From: Faecalibacterium gallinarum
GTDB lineage: Bacteria > Bacillota > Clostridia > Oscillospirales > Ruminococcaceae
Assembly (NCBI RefSeq): GCF_022180365.1
Contig: NZ_BQKV01000027.1
Span: 124,001 to 188,000 of the forward strand
Length of the DNA stretch: 64,000 bases
Direction: 5' to 3'
In this document: piece after piece, positions 33,295 to 41,751 of the stretch
How positions within the stretch are numbered: the stretch's first letter is position 1
Layout: every line of letters begins with the position of its first letter
Program-made: the position numbers and the translations under genes
Notes under the pieces: generated by a model
Told to the model about the DNA's origin: nothing
Seen by the model: the letters and a program-made list of their open reading frames with translations, nothing else
Databases searched by the model: none

Positions 33295-34449
33295 TTACAA
33301 ATTCTGTACCTGCTCCATCAGCTGCCGGATCTCCCGCCCGGCCTTTTCGTCCAGAGCCTGCAGCCGCAGCCTTGGATCGGCGGTGCGGTCCCGTTCTACC
33401 CGTTGGATGGCCGCCGCCACCGCCTGGGGAGTCTGGCTCTGGTAGTAAGTTAAAAGATCACTAACTTCTGACTCCCGCACCGGCGGAATTCCTCCCGAGA
33501 CTACATGCAGGCCATGAGATAGGTAGACCAGAATCTTAGACGGAAAACTGGTTTCGACAAAACGGCCATCTACCGCCAGGGTATCTAAGCCAATCTGACA
33601 CCGGGCCAGCATTTCCTCGTAAGGGGTACCAGTGAGAAGCCCCTCATACCGAATCTCGCACCGGGTGCGGGATTGTACCTGAGCGATCTTCTGCTGTATG
33701 TTCTCCACCTGTTCCGGCGTACCAAACCCACAGATGTGCACGCAGTAGTTCTCGGGCAAAAACTCTGCTGCCTCTACAGCCCTCTGCGCTCCTTGTTTCG
33801 CGGGCTCAAAGGTTCCCGCATAGAGGCAGTGAATCCGGCCATCCGAAGCCGGAGCGGCAGGTTCCCCTCGTTCCGGCAGGGCATAATTGCCGTTGATCAC
33901 TGCAAAGGGCCGCCCCGCCGGGATTTTTTTCGTCAAAGATCGAGCCGCCAACAAATACCCATCGGCTGCCTGGGTAATGGAATTCTCCGCCGCCCGCTCC
34001 CGGGGAGTACAAGGGACTGCATTCTGATAGAGTTCTTCCAGTTCCATCACCAGCCGGAATCCCCGGGCCGCCTTTGCCCGGAGCAGAATTTCCGCGGTCA
34101 GGAGAGAGTGATAGGCCACCACCGTATCCTCCGGCCCCAGCCCAGCCAAAAACCAGGCCAACTGGGCCTGCCGCAGCCACCGGTGAAGCCGGCGGGTCAC
34201 CCGGCCCGGTTTGCCGAACCCCCAGAAACTGCGGAAGTACGCCCCCTGGCCCCAGAGCACCCGCTGGGCCGGGAAAAAACCCCACCGGGCGGAACGTTCC
34301 GCCAGAGAAATAATCTCCAGACCGGGGACCGCTTTTGCCAGCTTGCCCGCAATATACCAAGCTTTATTTTGACCAGCAGGGCTTATTAAAAAATCTTTTA
34401 CTTCTGTACCCGGGCTGGTCAGCCAGGCCAAATAGTAAACTTTACCCAT
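33295..34449 (-). CDS. Glycosyltransferase (GT-B fold)
   Basis: A 384-residue protein beginning MGKVYYLAWLTSPG. The second half carries HCLYAGTFEPAKQGA and, near the C-terminus, SKILVYLSHGLHVVSGG, the arrangement of GT4-like enzymes: a glycine-rich turn after the linker, then the sugar-nucleotide binding end. No transmembrane segment is evident. The donor cannot be told. GAGGG precedes the ATG; in-frame codons upstream lie in the spacer after the polymerase gene. Confidence 0.8.
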   Translation of the reverse strand: MGKVYYLAWLTSPGTEVKDFLISPAGQNKAWYIAGKLAKAVPGLEIISLAERSARWGFFPAQRVLWGQGAYFRSFWGFGKPGRVTRRLHRWLRQAQLAWFLAGLGPEDTVVAYHSLLTAEILLRAKAARGFRLVMELEELYQNAVPCTPRERAAENSITQAADGYLLAARSLTKKIPAGRPFAVINGNYALPERGEPAAPASDGRIHCLYAGTFEPAKQGAQRAVEAAEFLPENYCVHICGFGTPEQVENIQQKIAQVQSRTRCEIRYEGLLTGTPYEEMLARCQIGLDTLAVDGRFVETSFPSKILVYLSHGLHVVSGGIPPVRESEVSDLLTYYQSQTPQAVAAAIQRVERDRTADPRLRLQALDEKAGREIRQLMEQVQNL

Positions 34450-34466
34450 GTAAACCCTCGTTTCTT

Positions 34467-35561
34467 TTACCACAGCACCCACTCGTAGGGGGTAATCCGG
34501 TAGCTAAAGGCCACCATCGAGAAGAAAAAGTAAATTCCTGCCGCCACATAACACAGCTTGCCGAACCGGCGGGTCAGTCCGTCGGGGATGGAATTGAGCA
34601 TATTGGGCAGGGATGCCAACAGAAAAATCTGGTAATAGTAGGTCGCCCGCATATACACCGGGCTGACCTTGACCACTGCATAGCTGACCGCCGCCATGCA
34701 GGCCAGCCAGAAGAGGAGCTGATCCTCTTCGCTTTTGATCCATCTCCACTGAAAAATCCAGAGCAGCACCGCCGTGCCGATCAAAAATAGCACATAGAGG
34801 TTTCCCCCGCCGATATCGGCGGAGTAATCTTTCTCCACAATCCTTTCCAGCCAATCCACAATCGGACCCCGAAACAGATAGAGAGCCCCACCCCCCAGCA
34901 CGCAGGCAGATGCTGTGATCTCATTCATCCTTACCCAGCGCAGCAGGATCACCGGCAGGAAGATGGCTGCCGTAATGTGAAAGAAAATTGCCGCCACCGA
35001 AAAAAGCAGATATAGGTCCCATCTTCTTTTTTCGTATTGCAGATACGCCAGCACAATCAAACCGATGGCCACACTCTGCCGGATCCCCGTAAAAGCAAAA
35101 GCGTAGTAGGACAGGGAAAGATAGAAAAAAATGCTCAGCAGCAGGGACTCCGACCGCCGGTAGATAAACACCAGCACCGGCACCACCGCGATCGCGCCAT
35201 AGACAAAGCGGGTCCCCCAGGCAGGCACCCCCAGCTTCGCCATCCCATACAGGCTCATCCAGTACAGGCACTCACGGTAATTTTGCGACTCCAAAAAGCT
35301 CCTAAAGGCGTCCCAGTTGGGATAGGCGACGCACTGGTTGTAGTTGTTGACATAGTTCCAGGTATCAATGCCGGTGGAGTCGCTCCGCAGCCCAACCAAA
35401 AGCACCAACCAGATGCACAAAACCACATACGGCCCCAGCAGCACCCGCTTTTGGTAGGCGGAGTCCTCGACAAAATCCCGCCCGCGGCCCCGGCTCTCGG
35501 CCTGCACCGAGCAGATATAATAACCCGCCAGCGCCGCCAAAAAGGTATATAGCAGTATCAT
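34467..35561 (-). CDS. EpsG family polysaccharide polymerase (Wzy)
   Basis: A 364-residue membrane protein with about 10 hydrophobic segments. It has GLRSDSTGIDTWNYVNNY near residue 58, the early D/Y motif of the EpsG family, and an FTGIRQSVAIGLIVLA segment near 158. It should join repeat units at the outer face of the membrane. Base composition is a little lower in GC than the metabolic genes, as in other Wzy genes. Confidence 0.87.
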   Translation of the reverse strand: MILLYTFLAALAGYYICSVQAESRGRGRDFVEDSAYQKRVLLGPYVVLCIWLVLLVGLRSDSTGIDTWNYVNNYNQCVAYPNWDAFRSFLESQNYRECLYWMSLYGMAKLGVPAWGTRFVYGAIAVVPVLVFIYRRSESLLLSIFFYLSLSYYAFAFTGIRQSVAIGLIVLAYLQYEKRRWDLYLLFSVAAIFFHITAAIFLPVILLRWVRMNEITASACVLGGGALYLFRGPIVDWLERIVEKDYSADIGGGNLYVLFLIGTAVLLWIFQWRWIKSEEDQLLFWLACMAAVSYAVVKVSPVYMRATYYYQIFLLASLPNMLNSIPDGLTRRFGKLCYVAAGIYFFFSMVAFSYRITPYEWVLW

Positions 35562-35567
35562 AAGACC

Positions 35568-36785
35568 TCATCCTCGGGCCATCGCCCGGAACAAATCCAG
35601 ATATTCGGCCAACGATTTTTCCCTGCCGAACCGCTCAAGCGCAAACGCCCGGCAAACCGGCCCGTATTTCTCTTTTCCCTGAGCCAGAAGCTCCGGAATC
35701 GCCGCCGAAAAGGCCGCCTCATCCCCCAAAGGCGCCACACGACCGCAGCCCTCGCCCACCAGCTCGGGGCAGGCAGTGGTATTGTACACCAGGACCGGCG
35801 TCCCGCTGGCCAGAGCCTCGGCCGTCGTCTTGCCGAAGGTCTCCTGCACCGAGGGGTTGGCGAAGAGATCCGCGGCGGCGTAGTATTCCGCCAGTGCTTC
35901 CGGGTCCTTTACCAAGCCCACTGCCCGCAGATTCGGGGGGAGGGGAATCCCCTCTGCCATTCGGCCCACCAGCACAAAAACCATGTCCGGGTGCTCCCGG
36001 GCAATCCGGATGAACATTCCCAGCCCCTTTCCTTCGCTCCAGACAGAGGCCACCCCCAGCACCATTTTTTCTTCTCCCAGGCCCAGCTTCTGCCGCAGGG
36101 GAGCCGGATCTCGGGGGCGAAACCGTTTTGTATCCACCCAGTTGTAGATCCGGCGGATCTCCACTGCGTTTTTCAGAATGGAACGGCGGGCCTCATTGGT
36201 AATCCACTCCGAAACTCCCACCACCGCCAGCCGGTCCAGCGCCGCATACCAGCAGCGCTTATCCTTAAGACAACGGACTGAGCGGTCGAAAAACCAACTG
36301 GTGTTCCACTCCCGCCGGGCGGGGCAGTGGCCACAGCCCGTCTCCCACCGGCTGCACCCGGCTGCGGTATAGTGGCAGCAGTGCCCGGTAAAAAACCAAC
36401 AGTCATGGAGCACTAGCACCACCGCAATTTTCTTTTTTGCCAAATAGTTCATTAAAATTGGGAAAGAGATACAGTTGCTGTGGAGCACCCCCAACACCAC
36501 CAGCTCCGGTCGCAGAAAATCCAGCTTGCGAAGCAGCCGCCGGGTGGGCCCCGCCGAATAATACCCCTGCAACCCGGTCAGCCGGGAGAGCAGGGCGTGG
36601 ACCGGACGAGAAAAAGGCTCTGCCAGAACCTCCACCTGCCGATACTCGGAAGCGTCGCCGCTTTGTTTAAAGGCAAACACCCAGCTGTCTACCCCCTGTT
36701 CCAGAAGATACTGGTGCAGCTCGGCAGTGTTCCGGCCGGTACTGTCGGCCATACCGTAAGAACCGTTAATCTGTACAACCCGCAT
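35568..36785 (-). CDS. Glycosyltransferase family 4 protein
   Basis: A 405-residue GT-B enzyme starting MRVVQINGSYGMADSTGRNT, where the GSTG-like turn binds the donor. The C-terminal half has SVWSEGKGLGMFIRIA and the donor-site segment PSVQETFGKTTAEALASGTPV, the E-x7-E pattern of GT4. A cysteine-rich patch (GHCCHYTAAGCSRWETGCGHCPA, shown here only in part) near 150-170 is common in the WcaC/Cap-type subgroup. GAGGAGG precedes the ATG. It overlaps the upstream glycosyltransferase by 20 bases. Confidence 0.88.
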   Translation of the reverse strand: MRVVQINGSYGMADSTGRNTAELHQYLLEQGVDSWVFAFKQSGDASEYRQVEVLAEPFSRPVHALLSRLTGLQGYYSAGPTRRLLRKLDFLRPELVVLGVLHSNCISFPILMNYLAKKKIAVVLVLHDCWFFTGHCCHYTAAGCSRWETGCGHCPARREWNTSWFFDRSVRCLKDKRCWYAALDRLAVVGVSEWITNEARRSILKNAVEIRRIYNWVDTKRFRPRDPAPLRQKLGLGEEKMVLGVASVWSEGKGLGMFIRIAREHPDMVFVLVGRMAEGIPLPPNLRAVGLVKDPEALAEYYAAADLFANPSVQETFGKTTAEALASGTPVLVYNTTACPELVGEGCGRVAPLGDEAAFSAAIPELLAQGKEKYGPVCRAFALERFGREKSLAEYLDLFRAMARG

Positions 36786-38082
36786 TGCAAACCTCCTCAA
36801 AATCCTGCCGCAGCAGGGCATGGATTCGGCGAATGTCGTGGCAGGCCGCGCCGCAAGCCCAGCCTTTTGCCGCGTACTGCTCCAGAAGGGCCGGACGAGC
36901 CAGAATCTCCCGCAGAGTACGTTCCAGCTCGGCCTCATTTGTGGCCACAAAAGCTGCATCTTTCGCCTTTAAATGGGCCAAGGATGCCTGTTCCAGCAGG
37001 CCGTAGGCCAAAATAGGCCGGTAAGACTGCATATAGTCGATGAGTTTTGTGGAAAAGCTCAGCCGCGACTCCCACCGATGAGCGAGGCCAGTGGGCTCCA
37101 CATGGACCAGCAGGTCCGCCTCGGCCTGTTTTTGAGCCACCTCCCGATAGGGGATTCTGCCGGCCAGCCGGACAGCGCCCGGGCAGTTGAGCTGCTGTTT
37201 CATGGCCCGGGTCGCCGGGGTAGCCGTATAGATGGTCAGCTCCAGCCCCTGGCCCGCCGGGCAGGAAGCGTTGATCCGCCGGATCACCCGGCTCAGCAAA
37301 GCCAGGGAGCGCCAGCGCCCGGCGCCGATGTTTCCGGTATACAGCAGCTGGAGACGGCGTCCCGGGGCTTTGGGCGCCGGATGCTCCCCCTCAAAGACAC
37401 CGCCCTTGGTCAGCAGGTGACAGTCTTTTTGAAAAATGCGATCGTACTCTTGTTTTTGCAGGTCAGAAATCACATACAGCCGACTGCACCGGTCGATGAC
37501 CCGCCGCACTAAACGCCGAAAATACAGCCGGTTGGCCCAGTAGAACGGGGAGAGGGAAAACTGGTGGAGGGTGTAATAGTCATCCCAGATATACCCCACC
37601 ATGGGCACCCCCGCCAAGCGCTGCACCGCCAGATCCACCCGGTTCATATATACGTTGTCGTAGAGGTTAACAAACACCAGATCGGGGCCAAACTCCCGGA
37701 TAAACTGTGCCAGACCGTCGTTGTTCCACCGGCCCAATTTCCAGATTGCTTCCCGGGCCCAGAACAAGATCATCCACCGCTGTTTTTTGGCAAAACTCAT
37801 GAAAGACCGCTCCCACCCGGTCAGAGTTTCCCCGGTGTCGGCGATCTGCTGGACTGCCACCTCGCCCCCAGCCACCGGCAGCCGCCCCAGCCGATTGAGA
37901 ACCAGCTGTTTCTCGGTGATCTGGTAGGCCCGGCTGACTTTGGGATCATTATCGGCCCCATCGGCGCAGTACATGTGAGCAATGACGCAGTCGTCCATCC
38001 CATCGAACAGGTTGGCGTAAGTATTCCCCACGCTGTTGTTTGCGTTCCAGGGGGTACAGGACACCACCAGAATCTTTTTCAT
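36766..38082 (-). CDS. Glycosyltransferase (GT4-like)
   Basis: A 438-residue protein starting MKKILVVSCTPWNANNSVG. It has a GT-B layout with an N-terminal acceptor domain, LQLLYTGNIGAGRWRSLALL at about residue 245 and a donor-binding end ADLLVHVEPTG followed by FSTKLIDYMQSYRPIL. The ATG at 38082 is better spaced from AAGGA than the ATG two codons upstream. The donor sugar is unknown. It follows the pseudogene and the priming transferase. Confidence 0.8.
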   Translation of the reverse strand: MKKILVVSCTPWNANNSVGNTYANLFDGMDDCVIAHMYCADGADNDPKVSRAYQITEKQLVLNRLGRLPVAGGEVAVQQIADTGETLTGWERSFMSFAKKQRWMILFWAREAIWKLGRWNNDGLAQFIREFGPDLVFVNLYDNVYMNRVDLAVQRLAGVPMVGYIWDDYYTLHQFSLSPFYWANRLYFRRLVRRVIDRCSRLYVISDLQKQEYDRIFQKDCHLLTKGGVFEGEHPAPKAPGRRLQLLYTGNIGAGRWRSLALLSRVIRRINASCPAGQGLELTIYTATPATRAMKQQLNCPGAVRLAGRIPYREVAQKQAEADLLVHVEPTGLAHRWESRLSFSTKLIDYMQSYRPILAYGLLEQASLAHLKAKDAAFVATNEAELERTLREILARPALLEQYAAKGWACGAACHDIRRIHALLRQDFEEVCNAGCTD

Positions 38083-38111
38083 GCCCATCTTCCTTTTTAA
38101 CTCAAGTAGTT

Positions 38112-38307
38112 CTAATAAATCATCTTCTGAACTTCCTGCTCTCGATCAAACCGTTTTGCCGCCCGCCGGTCCAGTGCCCCTGCCATCAGGAGTCTGGCAG
38201 TGAATTTTCTCAAGCGATTCCCGCCGCATCTACTCTACCAGCTCATTGCTCTGCTCGAACTGCAGGAGAAACCGGCTGTAATGTGCAACAATCAAAAAAT
38301 TCTTCAT
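38112..38307 (-). pseudogene. Glycosyltransferase remnant (both ends kept, middle lost)
   Basis: An ATG at 38307 behind AAAGGG opens MKNFLIVAHYSRFLLQFEQS and stops after 25 codons; this is the usual N-terminus of capsule glycosyltransferases. In another frame the last about 30 codons before a TAG at 38112 read AKRFDREQEVQKMIY, a typical GT4 C-terminus. The two ends lie only about 100 bases apart, so most of an ancestral gene of about 1.1 kb has been deleted. Confidence 0.65.
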
Positions 38308-38322
38308 TGATTTTCCCTTTAT

Positions 38323-39675
38323 TTATTGCGCCGCCGTGGTTTGCCCATCGTTTACTCCTTCGGTGCTCTCGGGCTGGAACAAGATCTTGATGGTAGCAAA
38401 GATGATCATAAGATCCTCCCCCAGGCTAGGGTTGGCAATATACATCAAATCCATCTTCAGCTTGTCATAGGGGGTGGTATTATACTTTCCGTATACTTGC
38501 GCATAACCGGTGAGACCTGCCTTGGCCTGGAGCCGGAGGGAAAACTCAGGCAGCTCCTGCTGGTACTGGGCCGCAATCTCGGGGCGCTCGGGCCGGGGGC
38601 CCACCAAACTCATCTCCCCCCGCAGGATGTTGATGAGCTGGGGCAGTTCGTCCAGACGGTATTTCCGCAGCACCCGCCCCACCGGGGTGATCCGGTCGTC
38701 GGACTTGCCGGTGGAAAGCCGGGCCACGCCGTCCTTTTCGGCATCCACCCGCATACTGCGGAATTTCAGCACCTCAAACACCCGGCCGTTCTGGGTCAGC
38801 CGCTTTTGGCGATAAAACACCGGCCCGCCGTCCGTCCAGCGGATGGCCAGGGCTGCTCCTAGCATCACCGGGGAAAACACCGCCAGGGCCAGCCCCGATG
38901 CCGCCAGGTCAATGGCGCGCTTGACAAACAGATACTCCGGCCCGGGGTTATACCGCGCCGCCCGCAGGATGGGCAGATGGAACAGGTGCATCCGCTTGGC
39001 CCCGCTCATAAGCACATCCCCGATGGTGGGGATCAAATAGACCTCCACCCCCTGGGCTATACACTGTTTGAGGATTATATTCCGTTCGTGGGAGTGAACT
39101 CCGAAGAGAAAAACAACCTCCACCCGTTCCAGCAGAGCCAGATCTTCTGCCAGCGCCGCGCGCAGATCCACCGTCTCGATCACAGAGAACTTTTTTTCCA
39201 GACCATAGGCAGAGATCAAATCCTCCAATCCTTCCCGAAAATCATAAATCACCGCCGTCCGTTTGGGTGCAAAAGTGTGGAAATACCACTGGTGGGCCCA
39301 CAAACACCACGCCGCGGCTAAAATCCCCTGGGCTAAAAGGGCGGCCAGGAGGGGGAGAGCCGGCGGAATGTATTTGGTCAACAGCCAGATTACTCCGTAC
39401 ATCAGCGCATCGGCCAGCAAAAGAGCCAGCAGCTGAGAACCGATGAGCTCCGAGATCCGACTCAGACTGATTCGGTGTCCATCGTAGATCTGGCAATATG
39501 TAATATACAACACGCAGAACAGGGCGATGATGGCCCAGTTGCCCTTGTTGTAATAGGGTTGCGCCATCTGCGGAGCATACACGAGATACCAGCACACCCC
39601 AAAGGGCAGGGTCGCCAGAGCGATGTTGAGAATCCTTACAAAACGTAATAACAATTTGTGCTGCATCGTTTCCAT
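38323..39675 (-). CDS. Undecaprenyl-phosphate sugar phosphotransferase (priming transferase)
   Basis: A 450-residue polyprenyl glycosylphosphotransferase (WbaP/CpsE type). Four hydrophobic helices occupy residues about 12-140, a soluble domain follows, then a helix near 270-290 and the catalytic bacterial sugar transferase domain: KRAIDLAASGLAL, KFRSMRVDAEKDG, LRKYRLDELPQL, and MSLVGPRPERPE. It transfers a sugar-1-phosphate to undecaprenyl phosphate to start each repeat unit. The ATG at 39675 has GGAGG nine bases ahead. First gene of the polysaccharide operon. Confidence 0.93.
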   Translation of the reverse strand: METMQHKLLLRFVRILNIALATLPFGVCWYLVYAPQMAQPYYNKGNWAIIALFCVLYITYCQIYDGHRISLSRISELIGSQLLALLLADALMYGVIWLLTKYIPPALPLLAALLAQGILAAAWCLWAHQWYFHTFAPKRTAVIYDFREGLEDLISAYGLEKKFSVIETVDLRAALAEDLALLERVEVVFLFGVHSHERNIILKQCIAQGVEVYLIPTIGDVLMSGAKRMHLFHLPILRAARYNPGPEYLFVKRAIDLAASGLALAVFSPVMLGAALAIRWTDGGPVFYRQKRLTQNGRVFEVLKFRSMRVDAEKDGVARLSTGKSDDRITPVGRVLRKYRLDELPQLINILRGEMSLVGPRPERPEIAAQYQQELPEFSLRLQAKAGLTGYAQVYGKYNTTPYDKLKMDLMYIANPSLGEDLMIIFATIKILFQPESTEGVNDGQTTAAQ

Positions 39676-39760
39676 GGTCGATCACCTCCCCGATCGGCGG
39701 CCGCCTATGCCAAAAGGCAGCGGATGGTTTTGTCCACTGTATTTTCATGATTATACATTT

Positions 39761-39789
39761 ATTATACACGCTCCCCCCACAAATGACAA
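39761..39789 (-). promoter_or_regulatory. Promoter of the exopolysaccharide operon
   Basis: TTGTCA (39789-39784), 17-base spacer, TATAAT (39766-39761) on the minus strand; the leader is about 80 bases and carries no GEMM-I motif. Confidence 0.8.
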
Positions 39790-39862
39790 GAACGCTGCTC
39801 GCCGGCGGAAAACCGATTTTCCCCTCTGACATGCGATTTTTGTACACTCCCGGCTTAAAGTA

Positions 39863-39871
39863 TGGTATACT
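39863..39871 (+). promoter_or_regulatory. Extended -10 promoter of the RpiR gene, with inverted repeat
   Basis: TGG-TATACT is an extended -10 element about 54 bases before the RpiR start. It lies in AAGTAT-GGT-ATACTT, an inverted repeat that could be an operator, perhaps for RpiR itself. No good -35 box is present. Confidence 0.45.
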
Positions 39872-39924
39872 TAGTTTTGAAAATTATTCCTCCCGCTGCC
39901 GGGCGGGAAAAGGGGGTAACCGCT

Positions 39925-40671
39925 TTGTTTTCACACGAGGAGATCCAGAGCCTGAACACGCTGGAGATGTCGGTTTACAATTACGTTTCCAAAAACCGGG
40001 AAAAGGTCATCTACATGAAGATCCGGGAGCTGGCGGCCCAGGCCCATGTCTCCACCACCACGGTGCTGCACATGTGCAAAAAGTTCGGCTGTGAGGGCTA
40101 TACCGAGTTCAAACTGCTGCTGAAACAGGAGCTGCTCAAGGACAAAAAGGACATCGCCGACCTGGACATCTCGGCCCTCCAGGACTATTTGAACCGGCTG
40201 GCCCTGCCTGCCTCCCAGGCCCTGATCGACCAGGCGGTCCAGGTACTGCGCACTGCCGACCAGCTGCTCTTCATTGGGGTAGGCACCAGCGCCACCCTGG
40301 CCCGGTATGGGGCCCGGTATTTCTGCAACGTGGGGTATTTTTCCACCTTTGTGGACGACCCCTTTACTCCCATTGCGCCCTGCACCACCAACCACTCCCG
40401 AACAGTGGTCATCGCCCTCTCGGTATCGGGGGAGACCCAGCAGGTCATCGACATGGCACGCCAGCTCAAAGAGCGGCTTTGCCCCCTGATCTCCATCACC
40501 AACAGCTCGAGCTGTACCCTGGCCCAGATCAGCGATTTAAACTTTAACTATTATATGACCGACCTGCGCATCCAGGATGTGTTCCAGCTCACCAGTCAGG
40601 TCCCGGTGATCTGCCTGCTGGAAATCCTGGGCCGGAGATTGTATCAGTCCCGGATGGACGAAGAAGAATAA
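39925..40671 (+). CDS. RpiR family transcription regulator
   Basis: A 248-residue protein: N-terminal HTH of the RpiR type (MKIRELAAQAHVSTTTVLHM near residues 30-50) and a C-terminal SIS sugar-phosphate domain (FIGVGTSATLARYGARY, then ALSVSGETQQVIDMA). The start is a TTG at 39925 with AGGGGG eight bases ahead; codons further upstream overlap the promoter. It precedes the beta-glucoside PTS genes and is their likely regulator, sensing a sugar phosphate. Confidence 0.9.
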   Translation: MFSHEEIQSLNTLEMSVYNYVSKNREKVIYMKIRELAAQAHVSTTTVLHMCKKFGCEGYTEFKLLLKQELLKDKKDIADLDISALQDYLNRLALPASQALIDQAVQVLRTADQLLFIGVGTSATLARYGARYFCNVGYFSTFVDDPFTPIAPCTTNHSRTVVIALSVSGETQQVIDMARQLKERLCPLISITNSSSCTLAQISDLNFNYYMTDLRIQDVFQLTSQVPVICLLEILGRRLYQSRMDEEE

Positions 40672-40690
40672 TCCCACAAAAACCGGCTGA

Positions 40691-40724
40691 CGCCGCTCTG
40701 CTTTTGGCAGAGCGGCGTTTTTTT
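40691..40724 (+). terminator. Terminator of the RpiR gene
   Basis: CGCCGCTCTGC (40691-40701) and GCAGAGCGGCG (40707-40717) around TTTTG, then seven U. Confidence 0.92.
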
Positions 40725-40903
40725 GCAGGGGAGGGGAGAAAAACAAATCCGCCCATTCAAAAAACAACGCGCCCCTCTGAATGTAAAAATCTCCCAACTC
40801 AAAAGAATATTCCTGTGCAGAACCCACAAAAGAAATAACAGAGCGTTACCCGCAAAAAACGAATTATCTTCCGTTTGACAGGATTTTTTCGGTCCCAAAA
40901 CCC

Positions 40904-40932
40904 GTGACAAGGCGGAGAAACCCCGCTATACT
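40904..40932 (+). promoter_or_regulatory. Promoter of the PTS operon
   Basis: GTGACA (40904-40909), 17-base spacer, TATACT (40927-40932), 74 bases before the IIA start. The 280-base gap also has an unattached TTGACA at 40875-40880. Confidence 0.6.
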
Positions 40933-41005
40933 CAGCCCAGAACGAGGGGCCGGACGAACCCCCGCCCCCCGAAAGATGGGATTTTTGAGAAAGGAGAAAA
41001 ACAAG

Positions 41006-41323
41006 ATGGATGAGAATCTGACCGATGCGATTGTGATGAACCTGGTGGTCAACAGCGGCGAGGCCCGGAGCCTGGCCATGGAGGCCATCGAGCTGGCCCA
41101 GCAGGGGCAGTTCGACGAGGCGGATGCGAAAATTGCCGCCGCCCACGAGACCATCAACGCGGCCCATAACTTCCAGACCGAGCTGGTGCAGACCGAGATC
41201 AACGGCGGCAGCGTGCCCATGAGCCTGCTGATGTGCCACGGCCAGGATCACCTGATGACCGCCATGGTGGTCATCGACCTGGCAGAAAAGTTCATCGCCG
41301 TCTATCGCAAGATGGCCCAGTAA
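41006..41323 (+). CDS. PTS lactose/cellobiose-family IIA component
   Basis: A 105-residue all-helical phosphocarrier. The phosphorylated His is expected in MCHGQDHLMTAM near residues 75-85, and AAHETINAAHNFQ is the usual second-helix segment. It takes phosphate from HPr and passes it to the IIB protein. The ATG at 41006 follows AAGGAG; an open stretch upstream overlaps the promoter and is rejected. Confidence 0.92.
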   Translation: MDENLTDAIVMNLVVNSGEARSLAMEAIELAQQGQFDEADAKIAAAHETINAAHNFQTELVQTEINGGSVPMSLLMCHGQDHLMTAMVVIDLAEKFIAVYRKMAQ

Positions 41324-41351
41324 CTGCAAAAAAGCAAAGGAGATTGTTGTT

Positions 41352-41663
41352 ATGATTAAGATTCGTCTGTTCTGTGCCGCCGGTATGTCCACCAGCCTGC
41401 TGGTCAATAAGATGAAGGCCGCCGCCAAGGAGAAGGGCCTGGAGGCCGACATCGAGGCCGCCGGCGAAACCAAGATGAACGAGGAGACCGACGGCATCGA
41501 CGTGGCTCTGCTGGGCCCCCAGATCCGCTATAAGCTCTCCGCCGCCAAGAAGATCTGCGACCCCAAGGGCGTGCCTGTGGATGTGATCCCCATGACCGAC
41601 TACGGCACCATGAACGGCAAGAAGGTGCTGGAGTTCGCCCTCAAGCTGGCCGGCAAGGAATAA
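41352..41663 (+). CDS. PTS cellobiose-family IIB component
   Basis: A 103-residue protein starting MIKIRLFCAAGMSTSLLVNK; Cys8 in the P-loop-like CAAGMSTS is the phosphorylated residue. It receives phosphate from IIA and hands it to the sugar in the IIC channel. A 28-base gap separates it from IIA. Confidence 0.94.
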   Translation: MIKIRLFCAAGMSTSLLVNKMKAAAKEKGLEADIEAAGETKMNEETDGIDVALLGPQIRYKLSAAKKICDPKGVPVDVIPMTDYGTMNGKKVLEFALKLAGKE

Positions 41664-41751
41664 GCGGCTGCCGGCTGCTCACCCCCGCAAAACCACAGAA
41701 ACCGCAGGGCCGCCGAAAGACGGCACTGTTAAAAAGAGGAGGAAATATCTC

